A model generated the notes under the pieces. It did not search any database. It was not told the origin of the DNA and saw only the letters and a list, made by a program, of their open reading frames with translations. A stretch of DNA of 64,000 nt from Streptomyces tauricus (GTDB lineage Bacteria; Actinomycetota; Actinomycetes; Streptomycetales; Streptomycetaceae): the NCBI RefSeq assembly GCF_014650955.1, contig NZ_BMVY01000017.1, forward strand, positions 1 through 64,000, given 5' to 3'. How positions within the stretch are numbered: position 1 is the stretch's first letter; each line of letters starts with the position of its first letter. Positions 53,418 through 61,897 of this stretch are shown piece after piece. The position numbers and the translations under genes were made by a program.

Positions 53418-54173
53418 TCACCTCACCGCAGTCAATGACGTGCTGAAGCCGTCGTCCCCGCTTCCCGAGTCATCGATCTCCGAGTCCGGCAGGACCAGAA
53501 ACACCACCAGGAAGGCGATGCCCAGCGCGATCCCGACCGCCCCGCAGATGATCCCCGCCAGCGCCTGCCCCGCATTCGTCGCCTGGCCCCGCCGTGCCCT
53601 CGCCCGCCCGATCCCCCCGAAGACCAGCGCGAGAATCCCGCACGCGAGCGCCACCGGCCACAGACAGAACCCGACCGCCGCGACGATCCCGAGCACGAGC
53701 GACGCGGTCCCCAGCCCGTTGCTCGGCGCCATGGGCATCCCCGGCATGCCTGGCATCCCCGGCCACCCATAGCCGGGCCCAGGCCCAGGCCCACCCTGCA
53801 CGGGGTAAGCCGGATAGCCGTAACCCGGCCCCGGCCCATGCGCAGGCCCAGGGCCATACCCGGGTCCAGGCCCGTACCCGTACGGCACCTGCCCCGGCCC
53901 GCCCGGCGCGATCGGCGGCGGGGGAACCGCCGAGGCCCCCGGCGCCGCGTACGGATCCGGTGCCGCGGGGAACGACGTCACGGTCTGCCGGTCGTGCACC
54001 GAGGCCGGCCCCGACCCGCCCTCATCCATCGGCGGCGCCCAAGGATTCGGCTCGACGGGCCGCTCGACGGGCTGCTTGCCCAGTGACACCTTCGCTGCGG
54101 GAGCGGCATCCCCGGGCCCGCGGTCCCGCGGCTCGTCGGCCGCCGCACCCGATGTCTGCGCGTCCTCGGACAT
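53418..54173 (-). CDS. DUF4190 membrane protein with Pro/Gly/Tyr-rich N-terminal region
   Basis: 251 residues. The first 160 residues are low-complexity: acidic/polar, then PG, YGYGPGPGYGPGP and PGMPGMPGM repeats. The C-terminal 75 residues hold two membrane segments (NGLGTASLVLGIVAAVGFCLWPVALACGILALVFG and AGIICGAVGIALGIAFLVVFLVL) with the DUF4190 pattern. Function unknown; Streptomyces has several such proteins. The ATG at 54173 was chosen for GAGGGGA nine bases upstream. Divergent from the deaminase gene. The repeats are likely to vary in length between strains. Confidence 0.8.
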   Translation of the reverse strand: MSEDAQTSGAAADEPRDRGPGDAAPAAKVSLGKQPVERPVEPNPWAPPMDEGGSGPASVHDRQTVTSFPAAPDPYAAPGASAVPPPPIAPGGPGQVPYGYGPGPGYGPGPAHGPGPGYGYPAYPVQGGPGPGPGYGWPGMPGMPGMPMAPSNGLGTASLVLGIVAAVGFCLWPVALACGILALVFGGIGRARARRGQATNAGQALAGIICGAVGIALGIAFLVVFLVLPDSEIDDSGSGDDGFSTSLTAVR

Positions 54174-54336
54174 GCGCGGAGTCCCCTCTGTCGTACGTGG
54201 CGTCATGCTACGGCCCAAGCCTCCCCCCGCGCGGGCCGCGGCCTACGATGATCCTCGAAGAACCGCACCACCGATCAGCCGATCACCCGCGCCCGCCCGC
54301 CGCACACCGACGGGGCGCCGTTCCTGGGGAGGAACC

Positions 54337-55368
54337 TTGACCGACCTGCACGCCTTCATCGCCGGACTGCCCAAGGCCGAACTGCACGTCCATCACGTCG
54401 GCTCAGCCTCCCCCCGGATCGTCTCCGAGCTGGCCGCCCGCCACCCCGACTCCAAGGTGCCGTCGGACCCCGAGGCGCTGGTGGACTACTTCACGTTCAC
54501 GGACTTCGCCCACTTCATCGACGTGTACCTGTCCGTCGTGGACCTGATCCGCACGCCCGAGGACGTACGCCTGCTGACGTACGAGGTCGCCCGTGACATG
54601 GCCCGGCAGCAGATCCGGTACGCCGAGCTGACGATCACACCGTTCTCGTCGACCCGCCGCGGTATCGACGAGGGCGCCTTCATGGACGCCATCGAGGACG
54701 CCCGCATCGCCGCCGAGGCCGACTTCGGCACGATCCTGCGGTGGTGCTTCGACATCCCGGGCGAGGCGGGACTCGAATCCGCCGAGGAGACGGTCCGGCT
54801 CGCCACCACCGACAAGCTCCGCCCGGAGGGCCTGGTCTCCTTCGGCCTCGGCGGGCCCGAGATCGGCGTACCCCGGCCGCAGTTCAAGCCCTACTTCGAC
54901 CGTGCGATCGCGGCCGGCCTGCACTCCGTACCGCACGCGGGCGAGACGACCGGCCCCGAGACCGTCTGGGCCGCGCTGACGGACCTGCGCGCCGAGCGCA
55001 TCGGCCACGGCACCAGCTCCGCGCGGGACCCGAAGCTCCTCGCGCACCTCGCCGAGCACCGGATCCCGCTGGAGGTGTGCCCCACCTCGAACATCGCCAC
55101 CCGCGCGGTCCGCACCCTCGACGAGCACCCCATGAAGCGGTTCGTGGAGGCCGGTGTCGTCGTCACCGTGAACTCCGACGACCCGCCGATGTTCGGCACC
55201 GACCTCAACAACGAGTACGCGGTCGCCGCCCGCCTCCTCGACCTCGACGAGCGGGGCCTGGCCGCGCTCGCCAAGAACGCCGTCGACGTCTCCTTCCTGG
55301 ACGCCCCCGGCAAGGCGGCACTGGCGGCGGAGATCGACACGTACACCGCCGGGTGGCTCGCGCCCTGA
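54337..55368 (+). CDS. Adenosine deaminase family enzyme, probably 6-aminodeoxyfutalosine deaminase
   Basis: 343 residues, metal-dependent TIM-barrel deaminase. The metal motif is LHVHHVG (His17, His19), followed by the His in SVPHAGE with catalytic Glu, RIGHGTS, PTSNIATRAV and the metal Asp in NSDDPPMF. Position near the polyamine genes matches the S. coelicolor gene I recall (SCO5662) as deaminating 6-aminodeoxyfutalosine in the futalosine menaquinone pathway; that specificity is inference, since plain adenosine deaminase has the same motifs. TTG start at 54337 with GGAGGA five bases upstream. GDPD gene follows 25 bases later, so they may be co-transcribed. Confidence 0.85.
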   Translation: MTDLHAFIAGLPKAELHVHHVGSASPRIVSELAARHPDSKVPSDPEALVDYFTFTDFAHFIDVYLSVVDLIRTPEDVRLLTYEVARDMARQQIRYAELTITPFSSTRRGIDEGAFMDAIEDARIAAEADFGTILRWCFDIPGEAGLESAEETVRLATTDKLRPEGLVSFGLGGPEIGVPRPQFKPYFDRAIAAGLHSVPHAGETTGPETVWAALTDLRAERIGHGTSSARDPKLLAHLAEHRIPLEVCPTSNIATRAVRTLDEHPMKRFVEAGVVVTVNSDDPPMFGTDLNNEYAVAARLLDLDERGLAALAKNAVDVSFLDAPGKAALAAEIDTYTAGWLAP

Positions 55369-55393
55369 GCCGGCGCACCAGCACAATGGGCCG

Positions 55394-56077
55394 ATGCGTA
55401 CCGTGACTGCCGTGGCCCATCGCGGCGACCCCTACCGCGTCCGTGAGAACACGCTCGACTCCTTGCGTTCCGCGCTCCGCCGGGGCGCGGACGCCGTCGA
55501 GATCGACGTCCGGCTGACCCGCGACGGCGTGCCCGTGCTGCTGCACGACGACACGCTGAAGCGGCTGTGGGAACGGGACCGGCCGCTGCGCTCGCTCTCC
55601 GCCGACGAGGTGCGGGGCCTGACCTCGGGCGGGATCCCCACGCTGGAGGAGGCCCTCAAGGCGACGGACGAGGGCCGGCTCATGGTCGACCTGCCCGGTC
55701 CGGCGGACGCCCGCGCCGTCCGCCGGATCACCGGGGTCATCCAGGACTTCGGCGCCGAGGAGCGCGTGTACTACTGCGCGGGCGCCGCCGCCATGCTCGC
55801 CGTCCGCGCGGCCGACCCGGCCGCCGAGATCGCCCTCACCTGGACGAGCCTCGCCCCGCCGCGGCCCGCGCTGCTCGACGCGATACGGCCCCGCTGGCTC
55901 AACTACCGCTTCGGGCTGGTGAACGGCGACCTCGTCGACCGGGTCCACAAGGACGGTTACCTGGTCTCGGTGTGGACGCCCGACACCCGGCGGTCCATGC
56001 GGCGGCTCCTCGACGCGGGCGTCGACTCGATCACGACGAACCGCGTCGACACCCTCCGCGCCCTGAGCCCGTCCTGA
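55394..56077 (+). CDS. Glycerophosphodiester phosphodiesterase family protein
   Basis: 227 residues, compact GDPD barrel without signal peptide. The catalytic start is AHRGDPYRVRENTLDSLRSAL (His9, then the acidic ENT), followed by VEIDVRLTRDGVPVLLHDDTLKR with the second catalytic His in LLHDDT. The C-terminal VSVWTPDTRRSMRRLLDAGVDSITTNRVDTLR is the usual family end. It hydrolyses glycerophosphodiesters such as glycerophosphocholine to glycerol-3-phosphate. ATG at 55394. It follows the deaminase gene closely in the same direction. Confidence 0.9.
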   Translation: MRTVTAVAHRGDPYRVRENTLDSLRSALRRGADAVEIDVRLTRDGVPVLLHDDTLKRLWERDRPLRSLSADEVRGLTSGGIPTLEEALKATDEGRLMVDLPGPADARAVRRITGVIQDFGAEERVYYCAGAAAMLAVRAADPAAEIALTWTSLAPPRPALLDAIRPRWLNYRFGLVNGDLVDRVHKDGYLVSVWTPDTRRSMRRLLDAGVDSITTNRVDTLRALSPS

Positions 56078-56245
56078 AGGAGTTCGCGCTACGTGCGGGA
56101 CTCTCAGGGAAACCCCTGACAACACCCTTGCCCGGCAGGGCAGTTGCTCAGGGGTCGGCCAGGGTCGCCGCCCTCCGGGAGGAGGATCCGCGGGACGGCG
56201 TACGCCCGGAGGATGAAGGTCACCGATCACTCCGGGAGTCCGCTG

Positions 56246-57427
56246 ATGCATGTCCGCGTCCGTACCGCCTGTGCCGCCCTCGTGGTTCTCGGCCTGACCG
56301 CGGGTCCGCTGGCCGGGACCGCCCTCGCCGCCTCCTCCCCCACGGCCTCCGTGCGGGAGGCCGTGGGGGAGCACACCGGGAGACCGGAGGCCGTGGACCG
56401 GGCCACCGCCCGGGCCTTGCGCGCCGCGCTCCAGGGCCTCCCGGACGACGACGCGACGGCCGCGCTCGTACGGGTGTCGGGCACGGACGGCGTCTGGCGG
56501 GGCAGCGCCGGGGTGCACGATCTGCCGAGTGGGCGCGAGGCGCTGGCGGGCGGGCGTTTCCGGGCCGGTTCCACGACCAAGGTCGTCACGGCGGCCGTCG
56601 TGCTGCAGCTGGCAGCCGAGGGCCGGGTGGACCTGGACGGGCACGTCCAGACCTACCTCCCCGGCCTCCTCTCGGAGGCCTTCGAGCCGATCACCGTACG
56701 GCAGTTGCTCACCTTCACCAGCGGGCTCAAGCCGGGCTCGTCACTGGGGGACGTGAGCGGCGAGGGGTACGAGCGGCGCTACGAGACGCTGACGCCCGAG
56801 GAGGTGGTGGCCGCCTCGGTCGCCCAGGGTCCCGCCGTCGGCCCGGGCAAGCGGCAGAACTACAGCAACATCGACTACACCGTGCTCGGCCTCCTCATAG
56901 AGAAGGTCACCGGCGACTCGTACGAGCACCAGGCGGCGGTACGGGTGCTGCGGCCGGCCGGGATGCGGCACACGTCCTTCCCCGGCGGCCCCGACCCGCG
57001 CGTCCACGGACCGCACAACCGCGGCTACCAGCGACTGGCGGACGGCAGGCTGGTGGACGCCACCGAGTGGAACATGTCGGACCGGTGGGCGGCGGGCGAC
57101 ATGATCTCCACGACGGCGGACCTGGAGCGGCTGCTGCACGCCCTGTTCCGGGGCCGGCTGGTGCCCCGGCCGCTCCTGGACAAGGAGATGTTCACTCTTC
57201 CCGACGTGCCGGGCGCCACCATGAGCGCCGGCCTCCAGCGGTTCGACATGGGCAACGGCAGGATCCTCTGGCTGAAGTCGGGGGCGCGCCCCGGGTACAG
57301 CACGCTCATCGCGGCCACCCGCGATCTGTCCCGCACCCTCGTGTACTCGGTCAACGCGACGGACGCGAAGTCGGAGGACATGAACCCGGTGGCCGAGCGG
57401 ATCGTACGAGCGGCGTTCGGGGGGTGA
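56246..57427 (+). CDS. Secreted serine hydrolase (D-Ala-D-Ala carboxypeptidase/beta-lactamase fold)
   Basis: 393 residues. A signal peptide (cleavage around GTALAASS, residue 30) precedes a class C-type serine hydrolase domain. The motif triad is SxxK (Ser109-Thr-Thr-Lys112 in AGSTTKVV), Y-x-N (NYSNIDYTVLGLLIEKVTG) and KSG (WLKSGARPGYST). It would act on D-Ala-D-Ala or other esters and amides outside the cell. The ATG at 56246 was chosen because GGGAG lies eight bases upstream and the signal is then normal; an ATG at 56213 has its GGAGG directly adjacent. Upstream gap 56078-56245 has no gene. Confidence 0.88.
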   Translation: MHVRVRTACAALVVLGLTAGPLAGTALAASSPTASVREAVGEHTGRPEAVDRATARALRAALQGLPDDDATAALVRVSGTDGVWRGSAGVHDLPSGREALAGGRFRAGSTTKVVTAAVVLQLAAEGRVDLDGHVQTYLPGLLSEAFEPITVRQLLTFTSGLKPGSSLGDVSGEGYERRYETLTPEEVVAASVAQGPAVGPGKRQNYSNIDYTVLGLLIEKVTGDSYEHQAAVRVLRPAGMRHTSFPGGPDPRVHGPHNRGYQRLADGRLVDATEWNMSDRWAAGDMISTTADLERLLHALFRGRLVPRPLLDKEMFTLPDVPGATMSAGLQRFDMGNGRILWLKSGARPGYSTLIAATRDLSRTLVYSVNATDAKSEDMNPVAERIVRAAFGG

Positions 57428-57464
57428 GGGCTGCCCCCCCCGGGGGGGCGAGCCGGGGCGGGTC

Positions 57465-58091
57465 CTAGGTGTGCGGCGGACCCGGTTCGTCCGGGTGCGC
57501 GGGCGCGGGCGCGGGGCCGCCGAGTACCGCGACGCGCTGTGCGAGGCGTTTGAGGACGGTCTCGCCCCACTGGAGGTTCCCCCGTTCCAGGGCGATACCG
57601 CCCTGGAGGGTGAGGTAGGGGCCGATGCGGTCGGCGGACGCGAGGTGTTCGTCCTCGGTGCGGCCGGCCAGCATGCGTTCCCGCATCCGCAGATAGCGGG
57701 CGAGTTTGGCGGCGGACCGTTCGACGCGCTCGGCGACCGCGGTCCGTACGGCGTCGATGTCGTCGGTGTCCCCGATGTCGACGCACTGCACCTTGACCAT
57801 CAGTTCGTCCCTGATGGCCAGGGGCTTCGCGGGGCCCTCGGTGACGAACGCGCGCAGAACCCGGCGCCCGGCCTCGGTGAGCGAGAAGAGCCGTTTGTTG
57901 GGCCGGCGTTCCTGCTGGACGACGCGGGCGGAGACCAGTCCCTCGCCCTCCATGCGCTCCAGCTCGCGGTAGAGCTGCTGGGGGGTGGCCATCCAGAAGT
58001 TGGCGACCGAGGCCTCGAAGCCCTTCGCGAGGTCGTACCCGGACGCCTCGCCCTCCAGAAGCGCGGCCATCACCGCGTTGCGCAACGCCAT
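57465..58091 (-). CDS. PadR-family transcriptional regulator
   Basis: 208 residues. The N-terminal winged helix (LRNAVMAALLEGEASGYDLAKGFE, then MATPQQLYRELERMEGEGLVSARVVQQ and LFSLTEAGRRVLRAFV) is the PadR domain; the C-terminal half is the helical Vir-like dimerisation domain. PadR proteins repress drug or phenolic-acid response genes. ATG at 58091. It converges with the serine hydrolase gene, with a C-run/G-run palindrome (57433-57449) between them that may act as a terminator. The target is unknown; the gvp operon and SGNH gene are nearby but no operator links them. Confidence 0.88.
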   Translation of the reverse strand: MALRNAVMAALLEGEASGYDLAKGFEASVANFWMATPQQLYRELERMEGEGLVSARVVQQERRPNKRLFSLTEAGRRVLRAFVTEGPAKPLAIRDELMVKVQCVDIGDTDDIDAVRTAVAERVERSAAKLARYLRMRERMLAGRTEDEHLASADRIGPYLTLQGGIALERGNLQWGETVLKRLAQRVAVLGGPAPAPAHPDEPGPPHT

Positions 58092-58126
58092 GAGATCAAG
58101 CTAGCACCGCGTTGATTGGTCGTTGA

Positions 58127-58927
58127 TCAGTCAAGGACGCGACTATCGACGCGGACGGGAGGGAGCAGCTCCGGCCGCTTGGCCTGCCGGCCGTCGCCCG
58201 ACGAACGCCCCTGGACCCGGCGCAGGAGCCAGGGCCCCAGGAAACCGCCGACCCAGCGCAGTTCCGCCCCGACGACCCGCAGCCGCGTGGGTACGGACGC
58301 GTCGGGCGGCAGGGGCAGCGTCCAGGTTTCGTCACTGCCCGGCAGGCCGAACGCGTGCGCGACCGCGGCGGCGATACGCGCGTGGCCGAGCGGGCTCGCG
58401 TGCAGCCGGTCCGGACTCCACAGCCGGGGGTCCGTCACCACCTCGTGGGCGGACATGTCCGCGATGACCACTCCATGGCGTCCGGCCGCCTCCCGGATAC
58501 GGGAGTTGAGGGCGAGGACCCGGCGGCCCAGCGGCCGGGCGAGCGGGGTGAGCCGGCCGACGTCGGGAAAGGTGACCGTCGCGACGCGGGCCCCCTGCCC
58601 GGTCAGCGCGGCGAACATCGCCTCCAGGTGGCCAGCCACCTCGTCCGCGTCGAAGCGGGGCCGCAGCAGGTCGTTCATCCCGGCGACCACGGTGGCCACA
58701 TCGGGCCGCAGCGCGAGGGCCGGCGGCAGCTGCTCGGCGCGCACCTGCCCTGCGAGGCGCCCGCGGACGGCGAGATTCGCGTACAGGACGTCCGGAGACC
58801 CCTTCGCCAACTCCTCCGCGAACCGGTCGGCGCACCCGCGCAGCCCTGTCACGTCGTCACCGTCACCGAGCCCTTCGGTCTGGCTGTCCCCGAGGGCGAC
58901 GTACCGCAGATATCCGCTGTCGGACAT
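58127..58927 (-). CDS. SGNH/GDSL-family hydrolase
   Basis: 266 residues, no signal peptide. Block I is YVALGDSQTEGLGDG (Ser as nucleophile), block III is VVAGMNDLL (Asn of GMND), and block V is PDRLHASPLGHARIA (Asp/His). It hydrolyses an ester or acyl group; the substrate is unknown. The C-terminal 60 residues are basic (WVGGFLGPWLLRRVQG then QAKRPELLPPVRV). The ATG at 58927 was chosen for AAAGGGGG seven bases upstream. A perfect inverted repeat lies just upstream at 58944-58985. Confidence 0.88.
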   Translation of the reverse strand: MSDSGYLRYVALGDSQTEGLGDGDDVTGLRGCADRFAEELAKGSPDVLYANLAVRGRLAGQVRAEQLPPALALRPDVATVVAGMNDLLRPRFDADEVAGHLEAMFAALTGQGARVATVTFPDVGRLTPLARPLGRRVLALNSRIREAAGRHGVVIADMSAHEVVTDPRLWSPDRLHASPLGHARIAAAVAHAFGLPGSDETWTLPLPPDASVPTRLRVVGAELRWVGGFLGPWLLRRVQGRSSGDGRQAKRPELLPPVRVDSRVLD

Positions 58928-58943
58928 GGACCGACCCCCTTTC

Positions 58944-58985
58944 GTCATAGCCCACTAATACCCTATTCACTTTGTTGGCTATGAC
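58944..58985. promoter_or_regulatory. Perfect 9-bp inverted repeat upstream of SGNH hydrolase
   Basis: GTCATAGCC (58944-58952) pairs with GGCTATGAC (58977-58985) across 24 AT-rich bases. It ends 16 bases before the SGNH start on the minus strand and may flank its promoter or bind a regulator such as the PadR protein downstream; the link is a guess. Confidence 0.5.
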
Positions 58986-58998
58986 AAGGGGCGGCAGG

Positions 58999-59038
58999 GA
59001 CCCGGCCGGAGCGGGCGCGCTCGGATCCCCGGCCGGTC
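58999..59038 (-). terminator. Possible gas vesicle operon terminator
   Basis: CCGGCCGG at 59002-59009 and again at 59029-59036 can pair (the octamer is its own complement) around a 19-base loop, 13 bases beyond the gvpK stop. Each copy can also pair with itself, so the structure is uncertain. Confidence 0.35.
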
Positions 59039-59049
59039 TCCTCGGAGAC

Positions 59050-59328
59050 TCAGTCCCTGGGCAGCAGCGTGCCGAGGGGGCCGAGATCGAGATTGAGGTC
59101 CTCCGGACGCACTCCGTGCTGTTCACACAGTTCCGTCATCCGTTGGTCGAGCAGCATGAGTGTGGTGCCGATCTCGTCGGCCTGCTCGTCGCTGAGGTCG
59201 CCCTGCTCGATACGGCGGATCGCCTGGCGCTCCATCAGCTGCCTGAGGAGTTCGACCACGGTGAGGACGAGGGCGACCAGGTCGCGGCCCATCTTCTCGG
59301 AGTCCAGGTCCACCCGGGAGCCGGTCAC
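59050..59328 (-). CDS. gvpK: Gas vesicle protein GvpK
   Basis: 92 residues. RVDLDSEKMGRDLVALVLTVVELLRQLMERQAIRRIEQGDLSDEQADEIGTTLMLLDQRMTELC is the GvpK signature, and the Leu/Asp-rich end LNLDLGPLG is typical. GvpK is needed for vesicle formation in many species; its exact role is unsettled. The GTG at 59328 overlaps the gvpS stop by four bases, fixing the start. It is the last gene of the operon. Confidence 0.92.
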   Translation of the reverse strand: MTGSRVDLDSEKMGRDLVALVLTVVELLRQLMERQAIRRIEQGDLSDEQADEIGTTLMLLDQRMTELCEQHGVRPEDLNLDLGPLGTLLPRD

Positions 59329-59558
59329 AGCGGGCCGCCGTCGGCCCAGGGAGCCGGGACGCGTTCGTTGACGGACGACAGCAGGGCGTGCAGCGACAGA
59401 CGTACCAGCGGAACGTCGGCGATGGCGATGACCAGATCGCCGCTGATCACCACTCCGGTCGCGAGGACGCGATCCAGCAGATCGACGAGCGGCACCCCGA
59501 CGGGACCGCCCAGTGGCCCGGCGTCGTCCCAAGCCACCACATCGGCATCGTGCGTCAC
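59325..59558 (-). CDS. gvpS: Gas vesicle protein GvpS (GvpA-like)
   Basis: 77 residues. The core VPLVDLLDRVLATGVVISGDLVIAIADVPLVRLSLHALLSSV is a GvpA/GvpJ-type domain: two helices with the LDRVLxxGVVI motif. It probably acts as a minor shell or nucleating subunit. The N-terminus is short and Asp/Gly-rich. GTG at 59558, three bases past the gvpL stop. It lacks the variable C-terminal tail of GvpA and GvpJ. Confidence 0.88.
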   Translation of the reverse strand: MTHDADVVAWDDAGPLGGPVGVPLVDLLDRVLATGVVISGDLVIAIADVPLVRLSLHALLSSVNERVPAPWADGGPL

Positions 59559-59561
59559 GCT

Positions 59562-60455
59562 CTACACCTCGCCGACGAACGAGTAGGGCACCCACGGTCC
59601 GGACAGCTCGATCCGTGCTCCGGTGCGTTCCCGCAGCGTCCGGGTGAGCCGGGCGAGTTCCTCGGCGCGGTGTTCCGCCACGAGATAGGTCGCGTTGAGG
59701 ACCTGGACCCGCCGCTCCCCGGCCGCCTGAGGCTGCGGCCGCAACCTGCGGGAGGCCTTGGCGAGACCCCCGACTTCGGCGTCCACCGCCTCGGCGATGC
59801 GCAGTGCCTCGTTCTGGCCGCGCTCGCGGCGTTCCTGCGCTCCCCGTTTGCGGTTCAGATAGGCGAGGCCGGCTCCGGGTGCCGGTCGAGTCCGGTCGGC
59901 CGACGCGACCTGCCGGGCCGGCGCCCGCTCCGGGTCGTGCGGGTCGTCCCGGCGATCACGTTCGAGTCGGTCGCTTCGGCCCTCCCGCTCGTCTCGGCCG
60001 TCCCGCGCGTCTCGGTCGACCCGCGTGCTGGGCGGCGCGTACACCTTCACGCCCCATTCGGCGTGGTGCGCGATGCGTCTGAGCGCGGCACGGAAGCGGT
60101 CCGCCTCCTCGCCCAGTGCTTCTCGCACTCTCCGTTCACCGTGGTAGAGGGTCGCCATCGGCAGAGGAACCGTAGGGCAGCGGGCCGCGACCGCGGAGAC
60201 CACGTCGTGGTGGGCGCGTGCGTAACGTTCCAGCTCACGCTGATCGGACAGGCGTGCCTGCCAGGCCTCGTCGGTGAAGTCGGCCGCCCGGACGGTCTGG
60301 ACGATCGCCGTCAGGGTCCCCAGGGACAGCGTGCTCACGGCTGAGTCGTCGCTGACACCGGTCAGTCCGACGACGTCCGTCGGGTCCGGATCCCGGCAGA
60401 CGGCAAACACGTAGATCGTGTCGGCATCCGACGTCTCAGGGCCGCGCTCCGTCAT
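59562..60455 (-). CDS. gvpL: Gas vesicle protein GvpL (GvpL/GvpF family)
   Basis: 297 residues. The N-terminal domain (TIYVFAVCRDPD to about 95, with DLSD-like AWQARLSDQRELERYARAHHDVV and TVPLPMATLYHGERRV) and the C-terminal domain (AYLNRKRGAQERRERGQN, then VQVLNATYLVAEHRAEEL and SGPWVPYSFV) are as in GvpL/F. Between them (about 140-185) is a highly charged Asp/Arg stretch, VDRDARDGRDEREGRSD, longer than in relatives I know. The ATG at 60455 was chosen over an in-frame start at 60542 because the domain begins there; ribosome site GAGG is very close. It is an accessory protein of vesicle assembly. Confidence 0.9.
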   Translation of the reverse strand: MTERGPETSDADTIYVFAVCRDPDPTDVVGLTGVSDDSAVSTLSLGTLTAIVQTVRAADFTDEAWQARLSDQRELERYARAHHDVVSAVAARCPTVPLPMATLYHGERRVREALGEEADRFRAALRRIAHHAEWGVKVYAPPSTRVDRDARDGRDEREGRSDRLERDRRDDPHDPERAPARQVASADRTRPAPGAGLAYLNRKRGAQERRERGQNEALRIAEAVDAEVGGLAKASRRLRPQPQAAGERRVQVLNATYLVAEHRAEELARLTRTLRERTGARIELSGPWVPYSFVGEV

Positions 60456-60507
60456 GTGCCTCGGTTCTCCTTGCTGATCGCTGACTTCGTACGGTGCCGC
60501 GGAACCG

Positions 60508-60840
60508 CTATCGGGGTTTTCTTTCCGGTGCCTCGGACTCAAGCTCCTTCAGCCGCTCACGCAAATCTCGGTTCTCCTCCTGCAGCGCGTCGCGGGAAGC
60601 ACGCGAACTGAGGGCCGGATCGTTCTCCCACCAGTCGATTCCGGCCTTCTTCGCGGTGTCCACCGATGCCACGAAAAGCCGGAGCCGAATGGTGAGCAGT
60701 TCGATGTCGAGAAGCTCGATCTTGATGTCCCCGGCGATCACGATCCCTTTGTCCAGAACGCGTTCGAGGATGTCGGCGAGGTTGGTGGTCTGCGGGCCGG
60801 GCACGGGATAGGACCTCTGCCGGAAGTCGACATCAGTCAC
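60508..60840 (-). CDS. gvpJ: Gas vesicle protein GvpJ (GvpA-like)
   Basis: 110 residues. The domain TTNLADILERVLDKGIVIAGDIKIELLDIELLTIRLRLFVASVDTAKKAGIDWW is diagnostic of GvpJ/GvpM, a minor GvpA homologue needed for nucleation. A charged coiled-coil end (ALQEENRDLRERLKELESE) follows. The GTG at 60840 overlaps the gvpZ gene by eight bases. Confidence 0.92.
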   Translation of the reverse strand: MTDVDFRQRSYPVPGPQTTNLADILERVLDKGIVIAGDIKIELLDIELLTIRLRLFVASVDTAKKAGIDWWENDPALSSRASRDALQEENRDLRERLKELESEAPERKPR

Positions 60841-61891
60841 GACGCCGCCTCTGCCCTCTCCTCTTCGGCGGGGTTTCTTCTTCCTCTTCTTCCTCTTCCT
60901 CTTCTTCCTCTTCTTTCTCCTCCGGCCCTTCTTCGTCCTCGTCCTCGTACGCGTCCTCGGCTTCGTCCTCTTCGTCCTCGTCGCCCTCCGGCGCGTCCTC
61001 GTCCTCGTACTCGGATTCGGCGCCCTCCTCGTAATCCTCCTGGTCCTCCTCGTCCTCCTGTTCCGCCTCTTCCTCTTCCACCGCGTCCTCGTGGGAGACG
61101 ACGACTTCTCCGTCACGGATCTCGCCGCGCCACCCCTCGGGCTCTTCGGTGCTGAGGGTGACGTACCGCTGGAAATTCTTGAAGTCGAGACGCATCCGGC
61201 GACCTTGTGCCCGCCAGAGATTTCCCGTCTTCTCGAAGAAGCCGGACGGGTAGTACTCCACGACCAGCACGATCCGCGTCAGCGTGGGGCCCAGCTCATG
61301 GAAACTGACCGCGCCGCGAGTGGTGCCCTTGGCCCCTTCGGAGGTCCAGACGATCCGGTCGTCGGGGATCTGTTCCTGGACCGTCGCCTTGAAACTGCGC
61401 GTCGACGGGCCGACCTTGACCTTCCAGTCGCTTTCGGTCTCGTCGTTCTTCGAAACGTCGCGAACACCTTTCGCGAAGCCGCTGAACTGGTCGTACTGCG
61501 TCCAGTGGTCATAGGCGTCCCGCAGAGGAACCCCCACATCGAGAACCTCGATGATGTTCATGACCTTGCCGCCGCTTGCCTTGCGTTTGCCTTTTCCTCC
61601 GCCGAAGGCTTCCTTGGCCTTTCCCACGACGTTGTCCTTGACGCCCTTGGCCTTCTCCGAGACGAAAGCCTTCAGGGGTGAGTCACCCTGAAGGACACGG
61701 GAGCCGATCGCGGGCAGCGAGCCGCCGTTCTGGGCCACGTCCGTGAGCTGCCCGGTGACGTCGGTCAGTTTGTCGCCGGCCTTCTCCGCCAGATGCTCGA
61801 CCTGCGCCGCCACGAATCTGGACAGCTGTTCACGAAGCTCGTCCAGGCCCGACGTCTCTTCCGTAGACCGGTCACTCTGCTTCTTGGCCAT
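60833..61891 (-). CDS. gvpZ: GvpZ-like protein with SRPBCC domain and acidic tail
   Basis: 352 residues. A helical N-terminus (LDELREQLSRFVAAQVEHLAEKAGDKL) is followed by an SRPBCC/polyketide cyclase-type domain (about 110-250: NIIEVLDVGVPLRDAYDHWTQYDQFSGF, then VVEYYPSGFFEKTGNL). The last 90 residues are almost entirely Glu/Asp with a short basic end. Its position between gvpY and gvpJ and the domain match the streptomycete gvpZ gene; the function is unknown. ATG at 61891 with GGAGG nine bases upstream. Confidence 0.85.
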   Translation of the reverse strand: MAKKQSDRSTEETSGLDELREQLSRFVAAQVEHLAEKAGDKLTDVTGQLTDVAQNGGSLPAIGSRVLQGDSPLKAFVSEKAKGVKDNVVGKAKEAFGGGKGKRKASGGKVMNIIEVLDVGVPLRDAYDHWTQYDQFSGFAKGVRDVSKNDETESDWKVKVGPSTRSFKATVQEQIPDDRIVWTSEGAKGTTRGAVSFHELGPTLTRIVLVVEYYPSGFFEKTGNLWRAQGRRMRLDFKNFQRYVTLSTEEPEGWRGEIRDGEVVVSHEDAVEEEEAEQEDEEDQEDYEEGAESEYEDEDAPEGDEDEEDEAEDAYEDEDEEGPEEKEEEEEEEEEEEEETPPKRRGQRRRRD

Positions 61892-61897
61892 GACTGC

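Noticed and set aside
57433..57449. C7/G7 palindrome as a regulatory site
   Set aside because: Simple homopolymer runs with almost no loop between converging genes; at most a weak terminator.
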